Below, piece by piece: positions 28,255 through 36,977 of a stretch of DNA of 64,000 nucleotides. Every line of letters starts with the position of its first letter. Position 1 is the stretch's first letter. Both the position numbers and the translations under genes were made by a program. The notes below the pieces were generated by a model, which was given only the letters and a program-made list of their open reading frames with translations, searched no databases and was not told where the DNA came from. Source of the DNA: Streptomyces sp. NBC_01750 (GTDB taxonomy: Bacteria > Actinomycetota > Actinomycetes > Streptomycetales > Streptomycetaceae); NCBI RefSeq assembly GCF_035918095.1, contig NZ_CP109137.1, positions 4,838,001-4,902,000 of the forward strand, given 5' to 3'.

Positions 28255-29052
28255 GTGAGTAGCAGCGAAGAGAACATCCGGCTGGCCGCCGGAGACGTCG
28301 AGTTGACCGTGCATCCGCAGAACGGCTGCCGCGTCGCGAGCCTGCGCATCGGCGGCACCGAGGTGCTGCGCCAGGGTGAGCGGTACGGCTCGTTCCCGAT
28401 GGTCCCCTGGTGCGGCCGCGTCGGGAACGGCCGGTTCAGCAATGGAGATGTACGCCATCAACTGCCGCTCAACTCACCGCCGCACGCCATCCACGGCACG
28501 GGCCGCGACGCCGCCTGGCACACCGCCCGCGCGAACAAGAGCGGGGCGGCCTTCACCTACGACCTCGCCGACCCCTGGCCGTACACCGGACGTGTCACTC
28601 AGGCCTTCGAGCTGGCCGAGGACTGGCTGACCCTCACCATGGGCGTCGAGACGTACGGGACGTCGTTCCCGGCCCAGGCCGGCTGGCACCCGTGGTTCCT
28701 GCGCAACCTCGGCACCGGTGAGGACGCACGGATCGACTTCACGCCCGGGTGGCAGGAGGAGCGTGGCTCCGACCATCTGCCGACCGGTCGGCGCATCGCG
28801 CCGCTGCCCGGCCCGTGGGACGACTGCTTCGGGACGCCCGACGGTGTCTCGGTCACGCTCACCTGGCCGGAGCAGCTGGAGCTCACGGTCACCAGTCGCG
28901 CCGAGTGGGTCGTCGTCTACGACGAGCAGGACGAGGCCATCTGCGTGGAACCGCAGTCGGGCCCGCCGAACGGTCTCAACACCCACCCGCAGCTGGTCAC
29001 CCCGATCGAACCGCTGGAGATCGCGACCACCTGGACCTGGCGCCGCCTTTAA
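28255..29052 (+). CDS. aldose 1-epimerase family protein
   Basis: 265 residues with GTG start. It is a galactose mutarotase-like beta-sandwich: PWCGRVGNGRF, the catalytic-region HGTGRDAAW, AGWHPWFLRNL with the second His, and CVEPQSGPPNGLN with the conserved Glu. This interconverts alpha and beta anomers of hexoses or hexose phosphates in the cytoplasm. It ends ten bases before pyrE, so the two may share a transcript, although the functions are not obviously linked. Confidence 0.88.
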   Translation: MSSSEENIRLAAGDVELTVHPQNGCRVASLRIGGTEVLRQGERYGSFPMVPWCGRVGNGRFSNGDVRHQLPLNSPPHAIHGTGRDAAWHTARANKSGAAFTYDLADPWPYTGRVTQAFELAEDWLTLTMGVETYGTSFPAQAGWHPWFLRNLGTGEDARIDFTPGWQEERGSDHLPTGRRIAPLPGPWDDCFGTPDGVSVTLTWPEQLELTVTSRAEWVVVYDEQDEAICVEPQSGPPNGLNTHPQLVTPIEPLEIATTWTWRRL

Positions 29053-29062
29053 GCTCATGGGC

Positions 29063-29602
29063 ATGACTGACGTACGTGCTGAGCTGCTCCAGCAGATCAA
29101 GGACAAGGCCGTGGTGCACGGCAAAGTGACCCTCTCCTCGGGTCTTGAGGCCGACTGGTACATCGACCTGCGCCGCATCACGCTGGACGGTGAGGCCGCG
29201 CCGCTGGTCGGCCAGGTGATGCTCGATGCCACCGCCGAGCTGGACTACGACTGCGTGGGCGGTCTGACGCTCGGGGCCGACCCGGTGGCGACATCGATGC
29301 TGCATGCATCGGCGGCGCGCGGGCAGCGGCTCGACGCCTTTGTCGTACGCAAGACGGGCAAGGCGCACGGTATGCAGCGCCGGATCGAGGGCACTGACGT
29401 CAAGGGCCGTCGCTGCCTGGTCGTCGAGGATGTCTCGACCACCGGCGGTTCCCCGCTGACCGCCGTCGAGGCGGTACGGGAGGCCGGCGGCGAGGTCGTC
29501 GCGGTCGCCGTCATCGTGGAGCGCGGCGCGGCTCCGGCCATCGCCGGGGCAGGGCTTCCCTATGTCAACGCGTTCTCCCTCGACGAACTCGGTCTCGCCT
29601 GA
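29063..29602 (+). CDS. pyrE: orotate phosphoribosyltransferase
   Basis: 179 residues from ATG 29063 (MTDVRAELL); an ATG six bases earlier is possible. The sequence shows KVTLSSGLEADWYIDLRRITLDG, GLTLGADPVA and the PRPP-binding loop CLVVEDVSTTGGSPLTAV. It converts orotate and PRPP to OMP in pyrimidine synthesis. It sits apart from the main pyr operon. A parS site follows within 70 bases. Confidence 0.96.
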   Translation: MTDVRAELLQQIKDKAVVHGKVTLSSGLEADWYIDLRRITLDGEAAPLVGQVMLDATAELDYDCVGGLTLGADPVATSMLHASAARGQRLDAFVVRKTGKAHGMQRRIEGTDVKGRRCLVVEDVSTTGGSPLTAVEAVREAGGEVVAVAVIVERGAAPAIAGAGLPYVNAFSLDELGLA

Positions 29603-29671
29603 CCTCCTTCGCCGACTCGTGACCTAGGTCCCGAGACAGGCTCTGACCTGCGATGACGTCGAGGTGCGTGC

Positions 29672-29687
29672 TGTTTCACGTGAAACG
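29672..29687. other. parS centromere site
   Basis: TGTTTCACGTGAAACG contains the perfect 14-base palindrome GTTTCACGTGAAAC, the ParB-binding consensus; only the last base differs from the canonical 16-mer. In Streptomyces such sites cluster around the replication origin, with a few distant copies. It lies in the pyrE-fba gap, with no coding overlap. Confidence 0.93.
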
Positions 29688-29824
29688 GGACGCGCCTCGC
29701 GCAGGTCGGTGACCCGCGCAGGGTGGAGCTGCGCCCAGAGTCTGGAAAGATGGGCGCCGACGATGACGTCGCCCCCAGGTCAGGGCCAAGCACCACATAC
29801 CCGCACATCACAAGGAGCGGACAT

Positions 29825-30856
29825 ATGCCCATCGCGACTCCCGAGGTCTACAACGAGATGCTCGACCGGGCGAAGGCAGGCAAGTTCGCCTACCCGGCCA
29901 TCAACGTGACCTCGTCCCAGACCCTGCACGCTGCGCTGCGCGGCTTCGCGGAGGCCGAGAGCGACGGCATCGTCCAGATCTCCACCGGTGGGGCCGAGTT
30001 CCTGGGCGGCCAGTACAAGAAGGACATGGTCACCGGCGCGGTCGCGCTGGCCGAGTTCGCGCACATCGTCGCCGAGAAGTACGACATCAACGTCGCCCTG
30101 CACACCGACCACTGCCCGAAGGACAAGCTGGACGGCTATGTCCGTCCGCTGCTGGCGATCTCCGCCGAGCGCGTCAAGGCAGGCGGCAACCCGCTGTTCC
30201 AGTCCCACATGTGGGACGGCTCGGCCGAGACCCTCGCCGACAACCTGGCCATCGCCCAGGAGCTGCTCGTACAGGCTGCCGCTGCCAAGATCATCCTCGA
30301 GGTCGAGATCACCCCGACCGGTGGTGAGGAGGACGGCGTCACCCACGAGATCAACGATGAGCTGTACACCACGGTCGAGGACGCGCTGCGCACCGCGGAG
30401 GCGCTCGGTCTGGCCGAGAAGGGCCGCTACCTGCTGGCCGCCTCGTTCGGCAACGTCCACGGCGTCTACAAGCCGGGCAACGTCGTCCTGCGCCCCGAGC
30501 TGCTGAAGGACCTGCAGCAGGGTGTCAGCGAGAAGTACGGCCTGAAGCCCGGAAGCCAGCCGTTCGACTTCGTCTTCCACGGCGGCTCCGGCTCGACGGC
30601 CGAGGAGATCGCCACCGCGCTGGAGAACGGCGTCGTGAAGATGAACCTCGACACCGACACCCAGTACGCCTTCACCCGCCCCGTCGCGGACCACATGTTC
30701 AAGAACTACGACGGTGTGCTGAAGGTCGACGGCGAGGTCGGCTCCAAGAAGACCTACGACCCGCGCACCTGGGGCAAGGCGGCCGAGGCCGGTATGGCCA
30801 AGCGTGTCGGCGAGGCCTGTGCCGCCCTGCGCTCCGCGGGCAGCAAGCTCAAGTAA
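29825..30856 (+). CDS. fba: class II fructose-bisphosphate aldolase
   Basis: 343 residues from ATG 29825 behind AAGGAG. It shows the zinc-binding LHTDHCPKDKL, the EVEITPTGGEEDGV loop, FGNVHGVYKPGN and DFVFHGGSGS with catalytic and metal histidines, and the MNLDTDTQ end. It cleaves fructose 1,6-bisphosphate to DHAP and glyceraldehyde 3-phosphate. It is a Zn-dependent long-form class II enzyme, monocistronic with a good terminator. Confidence 0.97.
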   Translation: MPIATPEVYNEMLDRAKAGKFAYPAINVTSSQTLHAALRGFAEAESDGIVQISTGGAEFLGGQYKKDMVTGAVALAEFAHIVAEKYDINVALHTDHCPKDKLDGYVRPLLAISAERVKAGGNPLFQSHMWDGSAETLADNLAIAQELLVQAAAAKIILEVEITPTGGEEDGVTHEINDELYTTVEDALRTAEALGLAEKGRYLLAASFGNVHGVYKPGNVVLRPELLKDLQQGVSEKYGLKPGSQPFDFVFHGGSGSTAEEIATALENGVVKMNLDTDTQYAFTRPVADHMFKNYDGVLKVDGEVGSKKTYDPRTWGKAAEAGMAKRVGEACAALRSAGSKLK

Positions 30857-30911
30857 GCGGCTCGGGCGAGCGGCCACGGCCGACAGCCCATAAAGCGCCA
30901 TCCGTACGCCG

Positions 30912-30942
30912 GGCCCGGCACCCCTTCCCGGGGTGCCGGGCC
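30912..30942 (+). terminator. hairpin terminator after fba
   Basis: A perfect 13-base-pair stem (GGCCCGGCACCCC) with a five-base loop starts 55 bases after the fba stop and 27 bases before the next gene. Confidence 0.75.
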
Positions 30943-30968
30943 TGCGGCATGTCCGGGGAGAACTCACC

Positions 30969-32129
30969 GTGAGCTATGACTTCGACACCCCCGTCGACCG
31001 GCGCGGCACCTGGTCCGTGCAGTGGGACGGCGTCGCGGACCGGTTCGGCAGGGACGGGCTGCTGCCCTTCACCATCTCCGACATGGACTTCGCGTCCCCG
31101 CCCGAGGTGCTCGACGCGCTGAAGCGGCGTATCGAACACGGGATCTTCGGCTACACCGACTGGCGTCACGAGGACTTCCTGTCCGCGATACGTGACTGGT
31201 TCGCCGGCCGCTACGGCACCGACATCGACACCGACCGGATCGTGTACGGGCCCTCCGTGCTCAACCAGCTCTCGCAGCTGCTGCGGATGTGGACCGGACC
31301 GGGCGACGGCGTGGTCGTCCACACCCCGACCTACGACGGTTTCCTGAAGGCGATATCGGGCCTCGGGCGGGAGCTGCGCGGTGCGCCGATCGGCGACCCG
31401 GTGGCCCTGGAGCGTCAGCTCGCGCGCCCGGACAGCAAGGTGCTCGTGCTCTGCTCGCCCCACAACCCGACCGGCACCGTGTGGACGGAGGCCGAGCTGA
31501 AGGAGTTCGCGCGGCTCGCGGAGGCGTACGACGTCGCGGTCATCAGCGACGAGATCCATGCCGACTTCGTACACACCGACTTTGTGCCCGAAGGGCGGCG
31601 GCATCTGCCGTGGACGCGGTTCGGGACGGGCCGCTGGGCGCTGGTGACTTCAGCCACCAAGGCCTTCAACTTCCCGGCGCTCAGTGGTTCGTACGGGATC
31701 ATCGGCGACCCGGACGACCATGCGGCGTTCCTGCGCCGGATGCAGACGGGTGAGGGGCTCGCCTCGCCCGCCGTACTGTCGCTGACCGCGCACATCGCCG
31801 CGTACCGGGACGGCGGGCCGTGGCTGGACCGGCTCAACGCCTATGTGGCGGGGAATCTTCGCCTCGTCGCCGAGCGGCTCAACTCCGCGTTTCCGGAACT
31901 TCAATGGCAGCCGCCGCAGGCGGGCTATCTGGCCTGGATCGATCTGCGGCCGCTCGGCGTCGACGACGCGGCGCTGCAGCGGGAGCTGATCGAGCGCGAG
32001 AGGGTCGCGATCATGCCGGGCACGACGTACGGCTCCGACGGTTTCCTGCGGTTCAACGTCGGCTGTCCCCGCGCCAAGGCGGAGCAGGGCGTGGACGCTC
32101 TGATCCGTGCCCTCCACCGGCTGGCCTGA
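30969..32129 (+). CDS. MalY/PatB-type PLP C-S lyase or aminotransferase
   Basis: 386 residues from GTG 30969. It is a fold-type I PLP enzyme of the MalY/PatB branch: ISDMDFASPPEVLDAL near the start, CSPHNPTGTVW, VISDEIHADFVH and Schiff-base Lys about 232 in TSATKAFNFPAL, with Arg in FLRFNVGCPR. Family members cleave cystathionine or cysteine conjugates (beta C-S lyase) or act as aminotransferases. No sulfur genes are adjacent. Starts further upstream lack a ribosome site. Confidence 0.85.
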   Translation: MSYDFDTPVDRRGTWSVQWDGVADRFGRDGLLPFTISDMDFASPPEVLDALKRRIEHGIFGYTDWRHEDFLSAIRDWFAGRYGTDIDTDRIVYGPSVLNQLSQLLRMWTGPGDGVVVHTPTYDGFLKAISGLGRELRGAPIGDPVALERQLARPDSKVLVLCSPHNPTGTVWTEAELKEFARLAEAYDVAVISDEIHADFVHTDFVPEGRRHLPWTRFGTGRWALVTSATKAFNFPALSGSYGIIGDPDDHAAFLRRMQTGEGLASPAVLSLTAHIAAYRDGGPWLDRLNAYVAGNLRLVAERLNSAFPELQWQPPQAGYLAWIDLRPLGVDDAALQRELIERERVAIMPGTTYGSDGFLRFNVGCPRAKAEQGVDALIRALHRLA

Positions 32130-32156
32130 GGCGCCGGGCCCGGGGATGATCCGGGT

Positions 32157-33740
32157 ATGGACAACAGGCCGGGGGAGTCAAGTCCGGGAGGGAAGAACTC
32201 GGGGCAGAAGGGCCCGGCGGGGATGGGCCCGGGGAAGAAGAGCCCGGAAGGGATCGGCCCGGGAAAGAAGGCTCCGGGCCGGATCAGGCTGTCCACGGCC
32301 ACCGGCCGCTGGGTGGTTCTGACGACGGTGTTGGGCTCCAGCATGGCCCTGTTGGACTCAACCGTCGTCAATGTCGCGCTGCCTCGCATCGGGGAGGATC
32401 TCAACGCCGACATGGCGGTCCTCCAGTGGACGATCAACGCCTACATGCTCACGCTGGCCGGGCTGATCCTGCTCGGCGGTGCGCTCGGCGACCGCTTCGG
32501 GCGGCGGAAGATCTTCGTGTTCGGCGTGGTCTGGTTCGCGGCCGGCTCGCTGCTCTGCGGCCTCGCGCCCAATGACCTTGTGCTGGTGGGCGCCCGCGCT
32601 CTGCAGGGTGTCGGCGCGGCGCTGCTCACGCCGGGGTCGCTGTCCCTGATCCAGGCGAGCTTCCACCCGGACGACCGGGCCCGCGCGGTGGGGCTGTGGT
32701 CGGGGTTCGGTGGCGTCGGCGCGGCGGTCGGTCCGTTTCTGGGCGGCTGGCTGGTCGACGGGCCCGGCTGGCGCTGGGTGTTCCTGATCAATGTGCCGCT
32801 GGCCGCGCTGTGTGTGCCGGTCGCGCTGAAGCACGTACCGGAATCGCGCGACCCGCAGGCCCACGGCCGCTTCGATGTGCTGGGCGCGGTGCTCGGAGCC
32901 GCGGCGCTGGCGCTGGTGACGTACGCGCTCATCGCGCCGTCGGTGTGGGCGGGCCTCGCGGGCGTTCTGGTCGGGGTGGCCTTCGTACTCGTCGAGCGGC
33001 GGCGGCCCGCTCCGATGCTGCCACTGTCGATCTTCGCGAACCGGCAGTTCACCGCGGTCAATATCGTCACGCTCTGCGTGTACGCAGCCTTCAGCGGATT
33101 CTTCTTCCTCACCGCCCTGCAGCTCCAGGTGGTGGCCGGCTATTCGGCACTTGGCGCCGGTCTGGCACTGCTGCCCACCACGGTGCTGATGCTGCTGCTT
33201 TCGGCGAAATCAGGCGAGCTGGGGGAGCGGATCGGCCCGCGTATCCCGCTCACCGTCGGCCCGCTGCTCTGCGCGACGGGCATGATGCTGATGCTGCGCG
33301 TCGGCGAGAACGCTTCGTTCGTACGTGATGTGCTGCCCGCGATGGTGGTGATGGGCATGGGCATGGTGACCCTGGTCGCGCCGCTGACCGCGACCGTCCT
33401 GGCCTCCGTCGAGACCGCGCGGGCGGGGCTCGCGAGCGGCATCAACAACGCGGCGGCCCGCGCGGCCGGTCTGCTCGCGGTGGCCGCGCTACCGCTGCTG
33501 GCCGGGATGGGGCCGGAGGCGTACCGCTCGGCGGCGGAGTTCGGTGCGACGTTCCGGCGGGCGATGCCGATGTGTGCCGGGGTGCTGGTCGTGGGCTCGC
33601 TGATCGCCTGGTGGACCGTGCGGAAGCCGCTGCCCGAGGCGGCGCCTGCCCGCCCCGAGTGCAGGATGAACTGCGGGGTGTCGGCGCCGCCGCTGGAGGC
33701 GGCTGCCGTGGTCAGTACTGAGCCGGGTCGATCTGGTTGA
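32157..33740 (+). CDS. MFS multidrug exporter, DHA2 (14-TMS) family
   Basis: 527 residues. A Gly/Lys/Pro-rich cytoplasmic leader of about 45 residues contains near repeats of GPGKK; then about 14 transmembrane helices. The family motifs are clear: LDSTVVNVALPRI in helix 1, GGALGDRFGRRKIF (motif A) and LQGVGAALLTPGSLSLI. DHA2 proteins expel drugs or metabolites using the proton gradient. The last codons overlap the convergent lipoprotein gene by 29 bases. No regulator gene is adjacent. Confidence 0.87.
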   Translation: MDNRPGESSPGGKNSGQKGPAGMGPGKKSPEGIGPGKKAPGRIRLSTATGRWVVLTTVLGSSMALLDSTVVNVALPRIGEDLNADMAVLQWTINAYMLTLAGLILLGGALGDRFGRRKIFVFGVVWFAAGSLLCGLAPNDLVLVGARALQGVGAALLTPGSLSLIQASFHPDDRARAVGLWSGFGGVGAAVGPFLGGWLVDGPGWRWVFLINVPLAALCVPVALKHVPESRDPQAHGRFDVLGAVLGAAALALVTYALIAPSVWAGLAGVLVGVAFVLVERRRPAPMLPLSIFANRQFTAVNIVTLCVYAAFSGFFFLTALQLQVVAGYSALGAGLALLPTTVLMLLLSAKSGELGERIGPRIPLTVGPLLCATGMMLMLRVGENASFVRDVLPAMVVMGMGMVTLVAPLTATVLASVETARAGLASGINNAAARAAGLLAVAALPLLAGMGPEAYRSAAEFGATFRRAMPMCAGVLVVGSLIAWWTVRKPLPEAAPARPECRMNCGVSAPPLEAAAVVSTEPGRSG

Positions 33741-34512
33741 GGATCACGATGAGCTCAGGGTCGGTCTGGTAGTGGAAGACCAGGGTCTGCTTCTTCCCGT
33801 ACGCATTGATCCTGGTGAGGAACTCGCTCGCGGTGATCGCCTTGCGCTGCCCGGCGGCGACGAATGGCGTGGTGACGGTGATGTGCGCGTTCTCGTTCAG
33901 CGGGAACGGGCGTGCCGTCCCGCCGGAGGTGGTCCAGGTCGCCCTGTCCTTGCCGTGGCAGGTGAAGTGCCCCTCGCGAATGACGAGCCGACCGGTCCGA
34001 CCCGTCCCGGACCCGCTGTGGACCTGGACGTACGGGCCGTGGTGGCCCCCACAGAGGTCGCCGTCGTACGGGAAACCGTCCGTGCCGCCCGCCGGGGCCT
34101 GCTGGGACGGGGGCGGGGGCGCGGTGGGCGGGCCGGGTTCGCCGGCGCCGCCGTTCCCGCTCGTACCGCCTCCGCCGCCGCCCGAGCCGCCGTCGCCGGA
34201 ACCGTCTGAGCCGCCCGAGCCGCCCGTGGCCGGACCGCCCGTGCCCGCACCGGCGGTCGTGGACGGACCCGGTGCCGTTGAGCCCGCCGGAGCGCTTCCG
34301 GAGGGCTTGGCGGACACCGAGGGCGAGGAGGTGGCGGGCGCCGAGGATCGTGCGGACGTTGTGGACGGAGACAGCGAGGGTGGGGGTGACGGCGAGCGCC
34401 AGGCCTCGTCGCGTCCGCCTTTGGCGCCCGGTTCGCCGCACCCCGTCGCCAGGCCCAGGACGACGACCGCTCCCAGCGCCGTGGCCTTGCACCCGCCCGT
34501 GACCCTGCCCAT
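33712..34512 (-). CDS. putative lipoprotein with Ser/Gly-rich linker
   Basis: 266 residues from ATG 34512. The signal sequence ends LGLATGC, a plausible lipobox, followed by about 130 residues of Ser, Thr, Pro and Gly linker with long Gly runs. The folded C-terminal 120 residues include DLCGGHHGPYVQVHSG, EGHFTCHGKDRATW and VFHYQTDPELIVILNQID. Two Cys and paired His could suggest metal binding or a disulfide. I do not recognise the family. It converges on the MFS gene and overlaps it by 29 bases. Confidence 0.65.
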   Translation of the reverse strand: MGRVTGGCKATALGAVVVLGLATGCGEPGAKGGRDEAWRSPSPPPSLSPSTTSARSSAPATSSPSVSAKPSGSAPAGSTAPGPSTTAGAGTGGPATGGSGGSDGSGDGGSGGGGGGTSGNGGAGEPGPPTAPPPPSQQAPAGGTDGFPYDGDLCGGHHGPYVQVHSGSGTGRTGRLVIREGHFTCHGKDRATWTTSGGTARPFPLNENAHITVTTPFVAAGQRKAITASEFLTRINAYGKKQTLVFHYQTDPELIVILNQIDPAQY

Positions 34513-34590
34513 GACAACGATGTTCGCCGCCGTCGCACACCACCCGCACCGCTTCCACGGATTCCCCACCGACCTGTGACACTGGAGCCC

Positions 34591-35004
34591 ATGTCCATCC
34601 ATGAAAACCTCCTCGGGGGACCTGCCCCGACCCACCTGCCCGACGACCCAGGGCCGCGCGAGCTCCTCGCGACCGGGGCGGCTCCCGCCGATGTCGCCGC
34701 CAAGTACCCGACCTCGTCGCTGGCCTGGGCACAGCTCGCCGACGACGCGTTCGAGAACGGCCGCGTCGTCGAGTCGTACGCCTACGCGCGCACCGGCTAC
34801 CACCGCGGCCTCGACTCGCTGCGGCGCAGCGGCTGGAAGGGCCACGGCCCGGTGCCGTGGGAGCACGAGCCGAACCGCGGCTTCCTGCGCGCGCTGCACG
34901 CGCTCGCGCGCGCCGCGCAGTCGATCGGCGAGCAGGAGGAGTACGAGCGCTGTACGACGTTCCTGCGCGACTCCTCGCAGACCGCGGCCGACACGCTGGG
35001 CTGA
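34591..35004 (+). CDS. DUF3151 family protein
   Basis: 137 residues from ATG 34591 with GGAG upstream. The actinobacterial DUF3151 pattern is clear: SIHENLLGGPAPTHLPDD, AWAQLADDAFENGRVVESYAYARTGYHRGLD, SGWKGHGPVPWEHEPNRGFLRAL. It is mostly helical, TPR-like and cytoplasmic, with unknown function. It diverges from the lipoprotein gene and has a terminator. Assignment is by recognised family pattern. Confidence 0.85.
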   Translation: MSIHENLLGGPAPTHLPDDPGPRELLATGAAPADVAAKYPTSSLAWAQLADDAFENGRVVESYAYARTGYHRGLDSLRRSGWKGHGPVPWEHEPNRGFLRALHALARAAQSIGEQEEYERCTTFLRDSSQTAADTLG

Positions 35005-35014
35005 TCAAAACGAA

Positions 35015-35060
35015 CCGAAGGCCCGTATTCCCCATCTGTACAGGGGGTGCGGGCCTTCGG
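35015..35060 (+). terminator. hairpin terminator after DUF3151 gene
   Basis: Outer arms CCGAAGGCCCG and CGGGCCTTCGG plus an inner CCCC/GGGG pair form a long hairpin starting 10 bases after the stop. Confidence 0.75.
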
Positions 35061-35122
35061 CCGTTCCGTTCGCGCACCCCGAAGATTCGCACGCGCCGGC
35101 GATTACAGTGGGGGGCGTTCTG

Positions 35123-36055
35123 ATGGGCAGTCGCAGTCGTAGCCGCGGTCGTAGTAGCAGTAGCAGTAGCAGCGGCAGTAGCAGCGGCAGTAGCAGCAGT
35201 GGCGCCGGCAGTGGCCGTCGAAAACCGGCGGCCCGCCGCCCCCTCGCCCGCTTACTCCTGCTCTGCGCGGCCCTCGTCGTCCTCTCCCTCGGCGGCGGCG
35301 CCGCCCTCGCGCACTGGCGCGGAACCGCGGAGCCGGTAACCGGGGCTGACGACACCGTCCGCCCGCTCATACCGCCGTCCGAGCCCCCGGTAGCCGCCGA
35401 GCCCGAGCCGCGTACGACCGCGTCGACGCCCTCGCGGAACCGCCCGCCGGCCGCCGAGCCTCCGACGCGGAAGGAAAAGCCGCCCGTCAGGGTCCCCGCC
35501 TCGGGCAAGGGCACCTTCACCACCGCGCGGGCCTCCGGCAGCGCGGCCGGCTCGGGCCCGCTGCGCCGCTACCGCGTACAGGTCGAGGACGGCGTCGACA
35601 TCTCCGCGAAGGAAGCCGCCGCCGAGATCCAGCGGATCCTCGCCCACCCGCGCGGCTGGGCAGCGCACGGCAAGGGCTCGTTCCAGCTGGTCACATCGGA
35701 TGCCGACTTCGTGATCCGGATCGCCACCCCGGCCACCGCGGACCGGCTCTGCCTCGCGCAGGGCTTCGACACCCGCGGCGAGCTGAACTGCGAGACCGCC
35801 GACGGTGTCGTGGTGAATCTGCGCCGCTGGATGCTGGGCTCCCCGACGTTCGCCGGGCCTGCCGCCGAGTACCGGCATCTGATCATCAACCACGAGATCG
35901 GGCACGAGATCGGCATCCGCAAGCACCTGGGCTGCGCGGGCCCGGGCAAGCCCGCGCCGGTGATGATGCAGCAGATCAAGGGGCTGGACGGCTGCCGCTC
36001 CAATGCCTGGCCGTACGACGAGAACGGGACGTACATCACAGGCCCGGCGCTCTGA
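35123..36055 (+). CDS. DUF3152 protein, predicted membrane-anchored zinc metalloprotease
   Basis: 310 residues from ATG 35123. The start is a Ser/Gly/Arg microsatellite-coded region, then one transmembrane helix (about 42-60, LLLLCAALVVLSLGGG). A Pro/Thr linker leads to the extracellular DUF3152 domain. It carries HEIGHEIGIRKH (about 257-268), an HExxHxxxxxH zinc-protease motif, with Cys residues at CLAQG, NCETADG, GCAGPG and GCRS. A secreted-side peptidase is inferred; the family has no known substrate. It lies 68 bases before the kyn operon's likely -10 element. Confidence 0.8.
   Translation: MGSRSRSRGRSSSSSSSGSSSGSSSSGAGSGRRKPAARRPLARLLLLCAALVVLSLGGGAALAHWRGTAEPVTGADDTVRPLIPPSEPPVAAEPEPRTTASTPSRNRPPAAEPPTRKEKPPVRVPASGKGTFTTARASGSAAGSGPLRRYRVQVEDGVDISAKEAAAEIQRILAHPRGWAAHGKGSFQLVTSDADFVIRIATPATADRLCLAQGFDTRGELNCETADGVVVNLRRWMLGSPTFAGPAAEYRHLIINHEIGHEIGIRKHLGCAGPGKPAPVMMQQIKGLDGCRSNAWPYDENGTYITGPAL
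35152..35204 (+). repeat. AGC/AGT trinucleotide microsatellite
   Basis: A run of AGT, AGC and GGC triplets encodes the Ser/Gly leader of the DUF3152 protein. It is a candidate slippage tract; length change in threes would alter only the cytoplasmic leader. Confidence 0.8.
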
Positions 36056-36076
36056 CCCGCGAAATGACCCCCGGCT

Positions 36077-36082
36077 TATGAT
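36077..36082 (+). promoter_or_regulatory. candidate -10 element of the kyn operon
   Basis: TATGAT lies 74 bases before the kynA start, inside a small dyad (CCGGC ... GCCGG). It matches the HrdB-type -10; a -35 (near 36053) is poor. Inference only. Confidence 0.35.
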
Positions 36083-36155
36083 GCCGGTGGGGACCGGGGC
36101 TCCCGAGCCAACAGGAAGGGGCGGACCGCTACCCGGACACGTCGAGGAGACAGCG

Positions 36156-36977
36156 ATGTCACATGACGCGACCCCGAACCTGGATTTCGCGGGTACCACT
36201 CCGTACGAGGACTATGTCCAGGCGGACGTTCTCACCCACCTTCAGCATCCGCTCTCGGACGACCCGGGAGAGATGGTCTTCCTGGTCACCACCCAGGTGA
36301 TGGAGCTGTGGTTCACCGTCATCGTCCACGAGTGGGAGACGGCGGCCGGCGCGCTGCGGGAGGACAATCTGCCCGTCGCTCTCGCCGCGCTGAAGCGCAG
36401 CACGTACGAGCTGGAGTCGCTCAACGCCTCCTGGGAGCCGCTCGCGCATCTCACCCCCGCTCAGTTCAACTCGTACCGCAGCGCTCTGGGCGAAGGCTCC
36501 GGCTTCCAGTCGGCGATGTACCGGAGGCTCGAGTTCCTCCTCGGCGAGAAATCGGCGTCGATGCTGGTGCCGCACCGGGGCGCGCCGCGGGTGTACGCGG
36601 AGCTGGAGAAGGCGTTGCAGGAGCCGAGCCTGTATGACGAGGTGCTGCGCCTGCTCGCGCGGCGCGGGATGGCGGTTCCGTCCGCCGTCCTCGACCGGGA
36701 TCTGTCGCAGAAGTACGAGCCGTCGGCGGAGATCGAGGAGGTCTGGGCCGCCGTGTACGGCGCCGCGGACCAGGACACCGAGCTGGTGCGGCTCGGCGAG
36801 GCGCTGACCGATGTCGGCGAGCTGGTCTGGCGCTGGCGCAACGACCATCTGGTGGCGACACGGCGGGCCATGGGCTCGAAGTCGGGCACGGGCGGTTCGG
36901 CGGGCGTGGCCTGGCTGGAGAAGCGCGCCCGCAAGAACGTCTTCCCCGAGTTGTGGACGGCGCGCAGCCATGTCTGA
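36156..36977 (+). CDS. kynA: tryptophan 2,3-dioxygenase
   Basis: 273 residues from ATG 36156 behind GAGGAGA. Family blocks are YEDYVQADVLTHLQHPLS, MVFLVTTQVMELWFTVIVHEW, RRLEFLLGEKS, and WRWRNDHLVATRRAMGSKSG with the heme-ligand His and GTGGSAG. It is a cytoplasmic heme enzyme opening the indole ring of L-tryptophan to N-formylkynurenine. It overlaps kynU by eight bases, so the pair is one operon. Length is typical of bacterial enzymes. Confidence 0.96.
   Translation: MSHDATPNLDFAGTTPYEDYVQADVLTHLQHPLSDDPGEMVFLVTTQVMELWFTVIVHEWETAAGALREDNLPVALAALKRSTYELESLNASWEPLAHLTPAQFNSYRSALGEGSGFQSAMYRRLEFLLGEKSASMLVPHRGAPRVYAELEKALQEPSLYDEVLRLLARRGMAVPSAVLDRDLSQKYEPSAEIEEVWAAVYGAADQDTELVRLGEALTDVGELVWRWRNDHLVATRRAMGSKSGTGGSAGVAWLEKRARKNVFPELWTARSHV

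Noticed and set aside
35152..35204. Regular repeats considered as a CRISPR array
   Set aside because: Units are trinucleotides inside a coding region, with no spacers and no cas genes in the window.
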